A DNA stretch of 6,662 bases from an uncultured Geobacteraceae bacterium (GCA_903879825.1 CAIRND010000508.1:1-6662), one strand, 5' to 3'. Counted from the stretch's first letter, positions 1-6,662 are shown. A program made the numbers and translations. Notes: generated by a model from the letters alone, not told the origin.

Positions 1-795
1 AAAACGATAGGGATTGTTGGTGTCGGATATATGCAGCAGACGCTGGATGGATTCTTCGCCGAGCAGATCCACCGACGATGAGGTGATCTTGTCCTTGGCC
101 GGATATTTGCCCGTCACAGTCCCAAGACTTTCGCTCATCGGGACCGGAACAACTTCGACAAAGTCGAGCATCCGCTCAAGATCACCATCGCAGAAATCAC
201 GAATGTCGCTCCAGATGTAGCCGCTGCAGGCTCCAAGGGGGCGATAGTTTTCAAAGAGGACATCAATAGCGGCATCGTCCAAACCACCGCGTTCGGCCAG
301 AAAACGCCGGTTATCCGCTGCGACATCATGCAGATTCATCGCCAAAATCAGCGGATCTTCGTATGTCTGAGAATCGACGACATTGATCTTGCCGTAATGC
401 CCCAGTTGAGCAAGTCCGTTGAAGCGGAAGGTATAGCGGCGGTTGCGGGATTCCGACAAGAATGCCCGGTACTGACTGCAGAGAAACTCGACAAAAAATG
501 TCTTGCCGTTGCCCGGTTCACCGACCAGAACAAAGGCCATCTCTTTGCTGGAACCACCCTCGGCGGCGTCCTTGACGTAGGAAACAAAACTGTTTATTTC
601 ATCAAACATACCGATTGTATGCTTTTTGCCACTGCGGAATACCTTGAAATCATAGGTGGTTCTGCCGTTCACTACCACCTTCTCAAAACCCGCTCCGAGA
701 ATCATTCTGGCGACAGACTGAAAAGCATTCTCAAAGACCCGTTCACCCTCTTTTATCGCGACAAGATGCTGAATCAACTTCTCATGGGCAGCCAT
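1..795 (-). CDS. prkA: PrkA-family AAA+ serine protein kinase, N-terminal part (3' end outside window)
   Basis: This frame is open from an ATG at 795 to the left edge and gives 265 residues without a stop. Residues 92-99 (GEPGNGKT) form a Walker A loop in a VLVGEPGNGKTFFVEFL context. They follow a FDEINSFVSYVKDAAEG segment (about 64-80) that resembles the region just before the P-loop in PrkA/YeaG proteins. The long stretch between Walker A and the right end of the fragment fits the large insert of the PrkA AAA domain. Family members are about 640-690 residues, so the Walker B, sensor and C-terminal kinase-like regions are missing here. PrkA proteins are cytoplasmic ATP-binding serine kinases tied to starvation, stress or sporulation, and are often encoded next to YeaH (DUF444) and SpoVR genes; those would be expected to the left, outside this window. 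The start is supported by GGAGG six bases upstream. The family call comes from sequence resemblance; kinase activity is inferred. Another AAA+ ATPase is the main alternative. Confidence 0.8.
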   Translation of the reverse strand, partial: MAAHEKLIQHLVAIKEGERVFENAFQSVARMILGAGFEKVVVNGRTTYDFKVFRSGKKHTIGMFDEINSFVSYVKDAAEGGSSKEMAFVLVGEPGNGKTFFVEFLCSQYRAFLSESRNRRYTFRFNGLAQLGHYGKINVVDSQTYEDPLILAMNLHDVAADNRRFLAERGGLDDAAIDVLFENYRPLGACSGYIWSDIRDFCDGDLERMLDFVEVVPVPMSESLGTVTGKYPAKDKITSSSVDLLGEESIQRLLHISDTNNPYRF

Positions 796-801
796 GGCAG
801 A

Positions 802-806
802 CCTCC
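802..806 (-). promoter_or_regulatory. Ribosome binding site of the PrkA-like gene
   Basis: On the minus strand GGAGG lies six bases before the ATG at 795. It is a full Shine-Dalgarno core and decides the start, because the open frame itself does not end at a clear boundary. Confidence 0.75.
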
Positions 807-841
807 GTCCGAATGTCGATACTCATACCGCTGTTATCTCT

Positions 842-870
842 AATTATTACCTATCTGCGGATTTTCGCAA
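842..870 (-). promoter_or_regulatory. Weak candidate sigma-70-type promoter for the PrkA-like gene
   Basis: On the minus strand TTGCGA (870-865) and ATAATT (847-842) are separated by 17 bases. They lie in the 122-base gap between the PAP2 stop and the kinase start, and would give a leader of about 40 bases. Both hexamers are imperfect. An overlapping TAATAA could serve as the -10 with a 15-base spacer. Read-through from the PAP2 gene is an equally possible source of transcription, since I see no terminator between the two genes. Confidence 0.3.
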
Positions 871-917
871 GCCAGAGACGGTCTAAAAATTAAATATTTT
901 GCGGTTATTTGTCACGG

Positions 918-1823
918 TTAAAACGTGTACTGAACTGTTATGCCGCTGTAATTGTGACGGATATCAGGCATGAGAATCACGTTCATTTTGCCTAAGGTAC
1001 TGTCTTTATGATATCCGACAACTGATTTACCGACGAAATATCCGAGTGCTGCACCAAAAAATACGTCAGACGCCCAGTGTTTGTTGTCATAGATTCGCGA
1101 AAGACCGGCAAGCGTAGCCAAACTATAGGAAACTGCAGGTACATAGGGAGAATCCTTATACTGCTCTGCGAATACCGTCGCGAGTGTAAAGGCAGCAGAG
1201 GTGTGTCCTGAGCTAAAGGACACGTTATTCGCTTTAAGGTGCGGTCCATTCCATGTGTATGGTGATGCGCCGCTATTTGGTCTGCTCCGCTGGGCGGTTA
1301 TTTTTATTGTTTCGGTAAATATGGTGCTGATTGCAAGGCCCTCCACGGCCAGCAGCGATGTTGTGCGTGCTTTGCTGTCATCACGGAGGTAGCCGTACAG
1401 ATAGAACGCTCCGACAGGTGGCAGTGTATAGAGAGGGTTTCCTAACATCTGCCCCGCAGAGGCGAATAAATCCGCGGGCGTGCTATGATTTTTTTGAGCG
1501 AAATCCCTGATATCTGCATCGACCATAATGAGCCCGCCGGTAATGGCAACGACCCCTCCTATCTTTAGCCAGTCACTTGTGTCGGCACGCAGCGGTGATG
1601 TCAGTATTTTGCCGGTGTCGGTAAGATAGCCTCTGAAATAATCTGCCGAAATACTTTCGGGGGACATAGTCGCGGCTGTGGCTGAGCTGTCTGTTGACCG
1701 GTTTTCCGTTGCAGCACCTGCAGATGGTAGAAATATGAACGCATTGAGTAAAAACAGAAAAAATATGGTACGAAATAGTGTATGTATTGGGGGGAATAGT
1801 ACTTCATCGCCAAAAGGATTCAT
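918..1823 (-). CDS. Exported/membrane PAP2-superfamily phosphatase
   Basis: This 301-residue protein carries the complete PAP2 (type 2 phosphatidic acid phosphatase) signature. Motif 1 is KITAQRSRP at 174-182 (K-x6-RP). Motif 2 is SSGH at 204-207. Motif 3 is SRIYDNKHWASD at 242-253 (SR-x5-H-x3-D). H207 should be the phosphorylated general acid/base partner and H249 the nucleophile. Residues 16-38 form a hydrophobic signal peptide with an Ala-rich cleavage zone (SAGAA), so the catalytic part should act in the periplasm or at a membrane. Hydrophobic segments near 86-102, 131-146, 155-172 and 254-270 could be membrane or buried core helices. PAP2 enzymes dephosphorylate phosphatidic acid, undecaprenyl pyrophosphate, lipid A or small phosphomonoesters; the sequence does not tell which. 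The ATG at 1823 has GGAG five bases upstream. The gene looks poorer in G+C than sbcCD (23 G/C in the 60 bases 961-1020, 39 in 5641-5700). The protein ends in a terminal Phe strand. Confidence 0.9.
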   Translation of the reverse strand: MNPFGDEVLFPPIHTLFRTIFFLFLLNAFIFLPSAGAATENRSTDSSATAATMSPESISADYFRGYLTDTGKILTSPLRADTSDWLKIGGVVAITGGLIMVDADIRDFAQKNHSTPADLFASAGQMLGNPLYTLPPVGAFYLYGYLRDDSKARTTSLLAVEGLAISTIFTETIKITAQRSRPNSGASPYTWNGPHLKANNVSFSSGHTSAAFTLATVFAEQYKDSPYVPAVSYSLATLAGLSRIYDNKHWASDVFFGAALGYFVGKSVVGYHKDSTLGKMNVILMPDIRHNYSGITVQYTF

Positions 1824-1855
1824 TACATCTCCGCAGGGTGTCTGTTCAGCCGGTC

Positions 1856-1884
1856 TTTATATCCACGGCTTCCACGCTACTCGG
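1856..1884 (-). promoter_or_regulatory. Candidate activator-dependent promoter of the PAP2 gene
   Basis: On the minus strand TATAAA at 1861-1856 is a good -10. The hexamer 17 bases upstream (CCGAGT, 1884-1879) is a poor -35. A start point near 1849 would give a leader of about 26 bases containing the ribosome binding site. A strong -10 without a -35 is typical of promoters that need an activator, which agrees with the palindrome centred about 60 bases upstream. Confidence 0.4.
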
Positions 1885-1900
1885 CTGTCGTTGAAACTAA

Positions 1901-1916
1901 TGTGATGTGCATCACG
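1901..1916. promoter_or_regulatory. CRP/FNR-superfamily-type operator
   Basis: TGTGATGTGCATCACG contains the inverted repeat GTGATG-tg-CATCAC, with 6-base arms and 2 central bases. It matches the TGTGA-N6-TCACA pattern bound by CRP-like regulators at nine of ten arm positions. Its centre is about 60 bases upstream of the inferred PAP2 start point, close to the -61.5 position of class I CRP activation. The site could answer to CRP, or to an HcpR- or FNR-like paralogue, as these share half-sites. Binding and the identity of the regulator are inferred. Confidence 0.55.
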
Positions 1917-1967
1917 GTCTGATTACTATTACCACTAGGGTAAATCCTAAATGCGTAAGTTCATTGC

Positions 1968-1995
1968 CACAAAAAGGCACAAAATTCACAAAAAA
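1968..1995. repeat. Three phased CACAAAA direct repeats (A-tract bend)
   Basis: CACAAAAA at 1968, CACAAAA at 1978 and CACAAAAAA at 1987 start 10 and 9 bases apart. This puts A-tracts of 5, 4 and 6 bases on nearly the same face of the helix. Such phasing is known to cause intrinsic curvature. It lies between the two divergent genes and may bend the DNA near the sbcD or PAP2 promoter. Confidence 0.5.
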
Positions 1996-2126
1996 CAGCA
2001 TGTTATGCGGACTAAATATTTAACCTGTTTGGTGATATCGATGCGTGTCATAACTCACTGATGTTCCTTTGTGTCTTTTGCGCTTTTTTGTGGCTGATTG
2101 CTTTTTATAGATTACAGCTGTTACAC

Positions 2127-2131
2127 AAGGG
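2127..2131 (+). promoter_or_regulatory. Ribosome binding site of sbcD, widely spaced
   Basis: AAGGG lies 11 bases before the ATG at 2143, a longer gap than usual. It favours this ATG over the in-frame ATG at 2098, which would add 15 residues that SbcD proteins lack. The spacing suggests modest translation. Confidence 0.5.
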
Positions 2132-2142
2132 AAAAACGTTAT

Positions 2143-3408
2143 ATGAAGATTCTGCATACATCGGATTGGCACATAGGGCGGGCTCTGTATGGCCGCAAAC
2201 GCTACGACGAATTTGACCTTTTTTTTGACTGGCTGATCTGCTGCATCAAGTCCGAAGGGATCGATGTATTGCTGGTTGCCGGGGATGTTTTCGACAACGG
2301 TACGCCCAGTAATCGGGCCACAGAACTCTACTACCGATTTCTGTGCCGCGTGGGGGGGGCAGGGTGCCGACATGTGGTGATCACGTCGGGCAACCATGAT
2401 TCACCGTCTCTACTCAATGCCCCCCGCGAAGTGCTGCGTTATCTTGATGTCCACGTGATCGGCTGTATGGCCGAGTCGGCAGCGGATGAGATCGTGGTAC
2501 TGAATGATGCTGCTGGTACACCTGAGCTGATTGTGTGTGCCGTTCCCTATCTGCGGGACCGGGATATCCGCCGCGCTGAGGCCGGCGAAACCTTTGAGGA
2601 TAAAGGTCGTAAGCTGGTGGAAGGTATTCGTGACCATTACCAACAGGTGGGGGAAGTGGCTATAGCCCGGCGCGCCGGGTTGAGCCCGGAGCTCCCCATA
2701 ATCGGCATGGGACATCTGTTTACCAGTGGCGGGAAGATCGTTGAAGGCGATGGCGTTCGGGATTTGTATGTCGGCACCCTTGGTCAGGTACACGCCGATA
2801 TTTTCCCTGATTGTTTTGACTATCTGGCTCTTGGCCATCTGCATGTGGCTCAGCGGGTTGGCGGATTGACCGGGCGCCGCTACTCCGGTTCACCACTCCC
2901 GATGAGTTTTGGTGAAGCTGGACAGCAAAAAATTGTGGTGATCGTGGATATCGATGCAGTAGGTGATTCCGCCCGTGAAGCCAGCGGCGTTACGGTGCAG
3001 GAAATTACGGTGCCGTGTTTTCAAACGTTGGCAACGATACGCGGCGATTGGACACAGATAACTGCACGGATTGCAGAGCTCAAAAAAAATAACGCTCCCG
3101 TATGGCTGGAGATTGTCTACGAAGGAGAGGAGGTAATCGGTGATCTGCAGGAACGGCTGCGGGAACTGATTGAGGGATCAGCATTGGAAATTCTGCGGGC
3201 AAAGAACATGCGCCTGGTGGAGCGGACCTTACGGCGGATGGCGACTGAAGAGACGCTTGATGACCTTACTGTTGACGATGTGTTTGCCCGGTGCCTCAGC
3301 GCTCATGATGTGCCGCCGGAACAGCAGGCGGAGCTGGTGGCGACGTTTCGCGAAACGATCGCCGCACTGTGTGACGATTCCAGTCTGGGCAGAGGGGAGG
3401 GGCTATGA
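2143..3408 (+). CDS. sbcD: SbcD, nuclease subunit of the SbcCD DNA end/hairpin-processing complex
   Basis: This 421-residue protein is the bacterial Mre11 homologue, a Mn2+-dependent calcineurin-like phosphoesterase. With SbcC it acts as a double-strand exonuclease and opens DNA hairpins and protein-blocked ends. All metal-binding motifs are present in order: D8 and H10 in MKILHTSDWHIG, D48 in AGDVFD, N84/H85/D86 in SGNHDS, H191 in MGHLF, and H232/H234 in LALGHLH. YSGSPLPMSFGE at about 247-258 is the usual segment at the join to the capping domain. The C-terminal part from about 285 is the capping and SbcC-binding region. The length is close to the roughly 400 of the E. coli protein. I chose the ATG at 2143 because the protein then begins with the canonical SbcD N-terminus; an upstream in-frame ATG at 2098 is less likely. 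The stop overlaps the sbcC start by four bases (ATGA), which implies translational coupling. The 5' part contains a T8 and a G8 run. Confidence 0.95.
   Translation: MKILHTSDWHIGRALYGRKRYDEFDLFFDWLICCIKSEGIDVLLVAGDVFDNGTPSNRATELYYRFLCRVGGAGCRHVVITSGNHDSPSLLNAPREVLRYLDVHVIGCMAESAADEIVVLNDAAGTPELIVCAVPYLRDRDIRRAEAGETFEDKGRKLVEGIRDHYQQVGEVAIARRAGLSPELPIIGMGHLFTSGGKIVEGDGVRDLYVGTLGQVHADIFPDCFDYLALGHLHVAQRVGGLTGRRYSGSPLPMSFGEAGQQKIVVIVDIDAVGDSAREASGVTVQEITVPCFQTLATIRGDWTQITARIAELKKNNAPVWLEIVYEGEEVIGDLQERLRELIEGSALEILRAKNMRLVERTLRRMATEETLDDLTVDDVFARCLSAHDVPPEQQAELVATFRETIAALCDDSSLGRGEGL
2666..2679. repeat. Perfect 14-base G+C palindrome inside sbcD
   Basis: CCCGGCGCGCCGGG is its own reverse complement and encodes part of the ARRAG stretch of SbcD (residues 175-179). 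It has no spacer, so as RNA it cannot form a normal hairpin loop without opening its centre. It is most simply explained by G+C-rich codons. Confidence 0.6.
3394..3400 (+). promoter_or_regulatory. Ribosome binding site of sbcC inside the sbcD 3' end
   Basis: GGGGAGG ends four bases before the sbcC ATG at 3405, within the last codons of sbcD. Together with the ATGA overlap it supports the start and coupled translation of the two subunits. Confidence 0.7.
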
Positions 3409-6400
3409 AAGTACTCCGCCTGTGTTTTAAAAATCTGAATTCTTTGACCGGTGTGTGGGAGATCGATTTTAAACACCCTGATTTTGTTTCCAGTGGCATC
3501 TTTGCCATCACCGGTCCGACCGGTGCGGGCAAGACAACCATCCTTGATGCGATCTGTCTGGCGCTCTATGGTCAGACCCCCCGCCTTGGCAGGATCACCC
3601 AGGGTGATAATGAAATTATGTCACGGCAGACCGGTGAATGTTTTGCCGAGGTTGAATTCGAAACCGCCAAGGGGCATTTCCGCTGTCACTGGAGCCAACA
3701 CCGTTCGCGTCGGTTGGCTGACGGGCAATTGCAGTCGCCCCGGCACGAAATTGTCGAAGCCGGAAGCGGAATGATTCTCGAATCAAAACTGCGGGCTGTG
3801 GCGGAGAAAGTTGAAGATGTCACCGGCATGGACTTTGACCGCTTCACCCGTTCCATGCTGCTGGCGCAGGGGGGCTTTGCTGCCTTTTTGCAGGCCCGTC
3901 CAGACGAGCGCGCCCCGATTCTGGAACAGATCACCGGTACTGCGATTTATAGCCGAATTTCCATCAAAGTTCATGAGCGCACCACGGAAGAACGGACGAG
4001 GTTGGCGGAATTGCGTGCTGAACTTGAAGGTATCGCGCTGCTGTCTCCGGCAGAAGCGGAGGCGCTTCTTCTCGAAAAGGATGAGCTGCACCAATCGGAG
4101 AGGGTGCTGAGTGCCGCTGCAGTGATTGTCCGCACGGCCCAATCCTGGAGAGAGAGGATGGTTGCTCTTGAGACGGAACTTGTGCAACTTGATCAGGACC
4201 AGTGCGACTTTAAGTCGAGAAAAGCTACTGCTGAACAGGATCTGGAGTGTTTGCACGTGGCGGGGCGAGCGCTGACATTTGGTGGCGAGCATGCCCATCT
4301 CCTCTCGATGAGAACAGAGCAACGGAGGGAACAGGGCGAAGGTACGCATGCCGAAGAACGACTTCCGCAACTTAAACTTGACTGGCAGGCGGCATTTGAT
4401 GCCTTGGAGTGTGCCGAGGCGGGGCTGGCAGGTTTAAAAACAGAGCAATTGCACGAGGCAGAGCTTATCCGTCTGACGCGTGAACTTGATGTCAGGTTGG
4501 GTGAGGCACACGCACAGTTGCAGAGCGTAACAACCGATATTGAAACATTCGGTCGTCGCAACAGTGAATATCGCTGTGCGATTAACGACTGTATTCAACG
4601 CATTGATACGATAGCTGACGAGCGACACGTGATAGCGGCATTTCTGGACGAACATCAGGTCGATGCTGGATTGGTCGGGGCACTGACCGGTATCGAACAC
4701 CAATTGAAATCACTGTCCGCGCTTGATATGCAGTGCCGCACTACTCAAGGCACACTGGTACGGCACGCAGCTTTGGTCGAAACCGTCACGCAGGAGAGCC
4801 GTCGGTCGGAGGATGCTTGGCAGGATATGATGCAGATCGTTGCCGGTGCTGAACAGCTGCTGGCGGAGCTGCGTGCGGCAGCGGCAGTCACGCTGCAAGG
4901 GCGGGAACTATCCGTCTGGCGGGAAGATGCTGAGGCGCTTGCAGTCAGACAGAGCCGTCTTGGTCAGATTCAGGATGCAGTGGCCCGAATTGAAGAGATT
5001 GTGTTAAAGCGAGCCGAACTGAAGCTGTTTGGGGAGGGTCTTGAACAAAAAAGGATTGCGCTTGGACTTCAGGAGGGTGTCCTGATCAGCGAAAGTGATT
5101 TGCGCGAGCAGATTGCGCGCCGTTTACAGGATACCGTTATGTTGCTTAACCGGGTTCGTAGCCTGGAAGATGATCGCAACCAGTTGGTGGACGGCACTCC
5201 GTGTCCTCTGTGCGGCGCAGGTGAACATCCCTATGCTGCCGGTAATGTCCCGCAATTGGACGAGGCTCAGCAGGAGCTTGAGCTGGCTTTGGTTGAGGCA
5301 AAGCGGGTACGAGAGCTACTTTCCCAGGTGAAACAGGATCAGGTGGCTGTTGCTAAGGATATTATCCGGGCCGAACATGACGTGACCGAACTTGAGGAGC
5401 GGCGCAACAAGGATGAAACTCTCTGCGCGCTGATATTTACTGAGCTTGGCGTGATGGTTGACGCCGTAGCACCGTCAGATGTCATCCGCTACGAGTCTGA
5501 GCTATGTGGAGCAGCGATGCAGGCTCTGCGAGGGATTCTCCTCGTGGCAGAACAGCAGCAACAGGAGGAACGGAGCGCTCTAGCAGAACTCAATACACGC
5601 AAGGACGACCTTGCAGGGTATGATAAGGCGCGACTGGCTGCCAGGTTGCGGCATGAAGCGGCTCTGGCGGAAGGTACGCGCCTGGTCGATGAGTCTGCAG
5701 CCCTGTGCGCTGAACGCGACCGGGTCCGGGCAGAAGTCGAATGTGTCGCAGCATGCTACGGCGGGATGAAGGTTGATCCGAGTGCGAGTGACGACCTGTT
5801 TGCCGCCTTGACCGGTCGTCGCAGCGCATACGTCCTCAAGGCGCAGGCCCGTGAACTTTTGGAAAAGAATCATGCCGAAGTTGTCGCAGAACAAGGGAAA
5901 CAGCAGGCTCTGTTGGCGGAATCCGAAAAAATGCTTTTCGCCAGAGAGCAACAATTGCGGGACAAAGTATCTCAGCGGGATGCGCTGGTCGAGCGGCGTC
6001 TGGAACAGTATGGGGAACGCAATCCGGATAGTGAGGAAAAACGCCTGGCCGATGCTCTCAGGCTGGCAGGTGAGGTGCGCGAAACGGCCTTGCAGGAACA
6101 GAACCGCCTTTGTACCGAACTGGGCGCCGTGCAGCAGCAGATAGAACGGCTGTCGCTCTCCATCGCTCAGAGAGGCGTGCAACTCTCCGAAAGGGAGGCT
6201 GCACTTAGTATTCGTCTCGGTGAAGCCGGTTTTGTCAACGAAGAGGCGCTGTTAGAAGCACGTCTGCCGCAGGAACGCTTCGATGCCCTTACAAAAATGG
6301 CTGAGGAGCTGAGAAAGGATGAAACCGCGCTTCAGACCCGTTATCAGGATCGCAAGGAAGCTTTGGCCGGTGAGGTGAATAAAAAGCTGACTGATACACC

Positions 6401-6662
6401 ACTTGATCTGATTCGGGAGGAGAACGCTGCTGTTACCCTGCAATTGGCTGAGTTACAGAAGAAACTTGGAGCGGTTGAGCACAGATTGCAGCAGCATGCC
6501 GATCAGCAACAACGTCATCAAACCAGATTCAAAGCGATTGAAATTCAGAAGGTGGAGTGTGACCGCTGGGAACGTCTGCATTTCCTGATCGGTTCCGGCG
6601 ACGGGAAAAAATTCCGTAATTTTGCCCAGGGGCTGACTTTTGAGCTGATGGTCGCTCATGCG
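3405..6662 (+). CDS. sbcC: SbcC, SMC-like ATPase subunit of SbcCD (C-terminus outside window)
   Basis: The frame is open for 1086 codons to the right edge with no stop. It encodes the Rad50-like ATPase that clamps DNA and controls SbcD. The N-terminal ATPase half has Walker A GPTGAGKT at 37-44 and the Q-loop region MLLAQGGFAAFL at 151-162 (Q155). From about 190 to 1050 the protein is rich in Glu, Gln, Leu, Ala and Arg, as in a long coiled coil. It is broken at C600-P-L-C603 within TPCPLCGAGEHPYA, the zinc hook through which two SbcC arms dimerise. The fragment ends at FRNFAQGLTFELMVAH, the conserved segment that leads into the C-terminal ATPase lobe. The ABC signature, Walker B and D-loop are therefore missing only because the window stops. 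The full protein should be about 1200-1270 residues, longer than the roughly 1050 of E. coli. The start overlaps the sbcD stop. No frameshift or broken motif is visible. Confidence 0.95.
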   Translation, partial: MKVLRLCFKNLNSLTGVWEIDFKHPDFVSSGIFAITGPTGAGKTTILDAICLALYGQTPRLGRITQGDNEIMSRQTGECFAEVEFETAKGHFRCHWSQHRSRRLADGQLQSPRHEIVEAGSGMILESKLRAVAEKVEDVTGMDFDRFTRSMLLAQGGFAAFLQARPDERAPILEQITGTAIYSRISIKVHERTTEERTRLAELRAELEGIALLSPAEAEALLLEKDELHQSERVLSAAAVIVRTAQSWRERMVALETELVQLDQDQCDFKSRKATAEQDLECLHVAGRALTFGGEHAHLLSMRTEQRREQGEGTHAEERLPQLKLDWQAAFDALECAEAGLAGLKTEQLHEAELIRLTRELDVRLGEAHAQLQSVTTDIETFGRRNSEYRCAINDCIQRIDTIADERHVIAAFLDEHQVDAGLVGALTGIEHQLKSLSALDMQCRTTQGTLVRHAALVETVTQESRRSEDAWQDMMQIVAGAEQLLAELRAAAAVTLQGRELSVWREDAEALAVRQSRLGQIQDAVARIEEIVLKRAELKLFGEGLEQKRIALGLQEGVLISESDLREQIARRLQDTVMLLNRVRSLEDDRNQLVDGTPCPLCGAGEHPYAAGNVPQLDEAQQELELALVEAKRVRELLSQVKQDQVAVAKDIIRAEHDVTELEERRNKDETLCALIFTELGVMVDAVAPSDVIRYESELCGAAMQALRGILLVAEQQQQEERSALAELNTRKDDLAGYDKARLAARLRHEAALAEGTRLVDESAALCAERDRVRAEVECVAACYGGMKVDPSASDDLFAALTGRRSAYVLKAQARELLEKNHAEVVAEQGKQQALLAESEKMLFAREQQLRDKVSQRDALVERRLEQYGERNPDSEEKRLADALRLAGEVRETALQEQNRLCTELGAVQQQIERLSLSIAQRGVQLSEREAALSIRLGEAGFVNEEALLEARLPQERFDALTKMAEELRKDETALQTRYQDRKEALAGEVNKKLTDTPLDLIREENAAVTLQLAELQKKLGAVEHRLQQHADQQQRHQTRFKAIEIQKVECDRWERLHFLIGSGDGKKFRNFAQGLTFELMVAHA

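Larger units (their letters stand above)
1824..2142. other. Divergent intergenic region between the PAP2 gene and sbcD
   Basis: These 319 bases separate two divergently read genes and contain no credible coding frame. The PAP2 side holds that gene's ribosome binding site (GGAG, 1832-1829), a -10-like TATAAA and a CRP/FNR-type palindrome. The middle holds phased A-tracts, followed by A+T-rich sequence around 2011-2023. The sbcD side is T-rich from about 2065 to 2106 and ends with TATAGA at 2106-2111. That hexamer could be a -10 for sbcD with a leader of about 25 bases, but it has no recognisable -35. I see no convincing sbcD promoter, no riboswitch and no terminator hairpin. Confidence 0.7.

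Noticed and set aside
328..843. A 171-codon plus-strand open frame at the left end
   Set aside because: It is antisense to the PrkA-like kinase, whose Walker A loop and flanking segments are clear on the minus strand.
855..875. Possible sigma-54 promoter upstream of the PrkA-like gene (CTGGCTTGCG on the minus strand)
   Set aside because: The required GG-N10-GC spacing is not met: the two bases after GG plus ten are TC.
876..884. Inverted repeat AGACGGTCT as a terminator or operator
   Set aside because: The arms are only 4 bases around a single central base, so no hairpin can form and no regulator family is suggested.
1964..1980. TGCC/GGCA inverted repeat as a terminator in the divergent region
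   Set aside because: The stem would be only 4 bases around a 7-base loop, and no T-run follows on either strand.
2098..2142. Upstream ATG that would extend SbcD by 15 residues
   Set aside because: SbcD proteins begin at the MKILHTSDWH motif, and AAGGG falls between the two ATGs, so the start at 2143 is preferred.
3783..4370. A 195-codon minus-strand open frame opposite sbcC
   Set aside because: It lies inside the sbcC coding region, shows no recognisable domain, and is antisense to conserved SbcC sequence, so it is a shadow frame.
5580..6182. A 200-codon minus-strand open frame opposite the sbcC coiled coil
   Set aside because: It is a Gln- and Arg-rich product of the antisense of coiled-coil codons, without a family likeness; sbcC is intact through it.

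Overview
The window holds four protein genes and no RNA gene, transposon or CRISPR array that I can see. Two genes run leftward: a PrkA-type AAA+ serine protein kinase, cut by the left edge, and upstream of it a PAP2-superfamily phosphatase with a signal peptide. Two run rightward: sbcD and sbcC, the nuclease and ATPase subunits of the bacterial Mre11-Rad50 homologue. sbcC is cut by the right edge.

Layout: 1-795 (minus) is the N-terminal 265 residues of the PrkA-like kinase. A 122-base gap with a weak candidate promoter separates it from the PAP2 gene at 918-1823 (minus). Positions 1824-2142 are a divergent intergenic region. It carries a CRP/FNR-type palindrome at a distance suited to activating the PAP2 gene, and a run of phased A-tracts. 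sbcD lies at 2143-3408 (plus), and sbcC starts inside its stop codon at 3405 (ATGA overlap) and stays open to 6662.

The organism is a Gram-negative-type bacterium. The PrkA kinase, the CRP/FNR-like site, the moderate G+C and the general look of the proteins would fit an anaerobic deltaproteobacterium of the Geobacter/Desulfuromonas/Pelobacter kind. That placement rests on my impression of the families, not on a search. The sbcCD genes are visibly richer in G+C than the PAP2 gene.

The sbcD-sbcC pair forms one functional unit, a DNA end- and hairpin-processing nuclease. The PAP2 enzyme (lipid or phosphomonoester phosphatase at the envelope) and the PrkA kinase (stress or starvation signalling) share a strand but have no obvious common pathway. 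I found no convincing evidence of an undescribed system. The points most worth a second look are the regulatory palindrome, the phased A-tracts, two homopolymer octamers near the start of sbcD, and the OM-protein-like C-terminus of the PAP2 protein.
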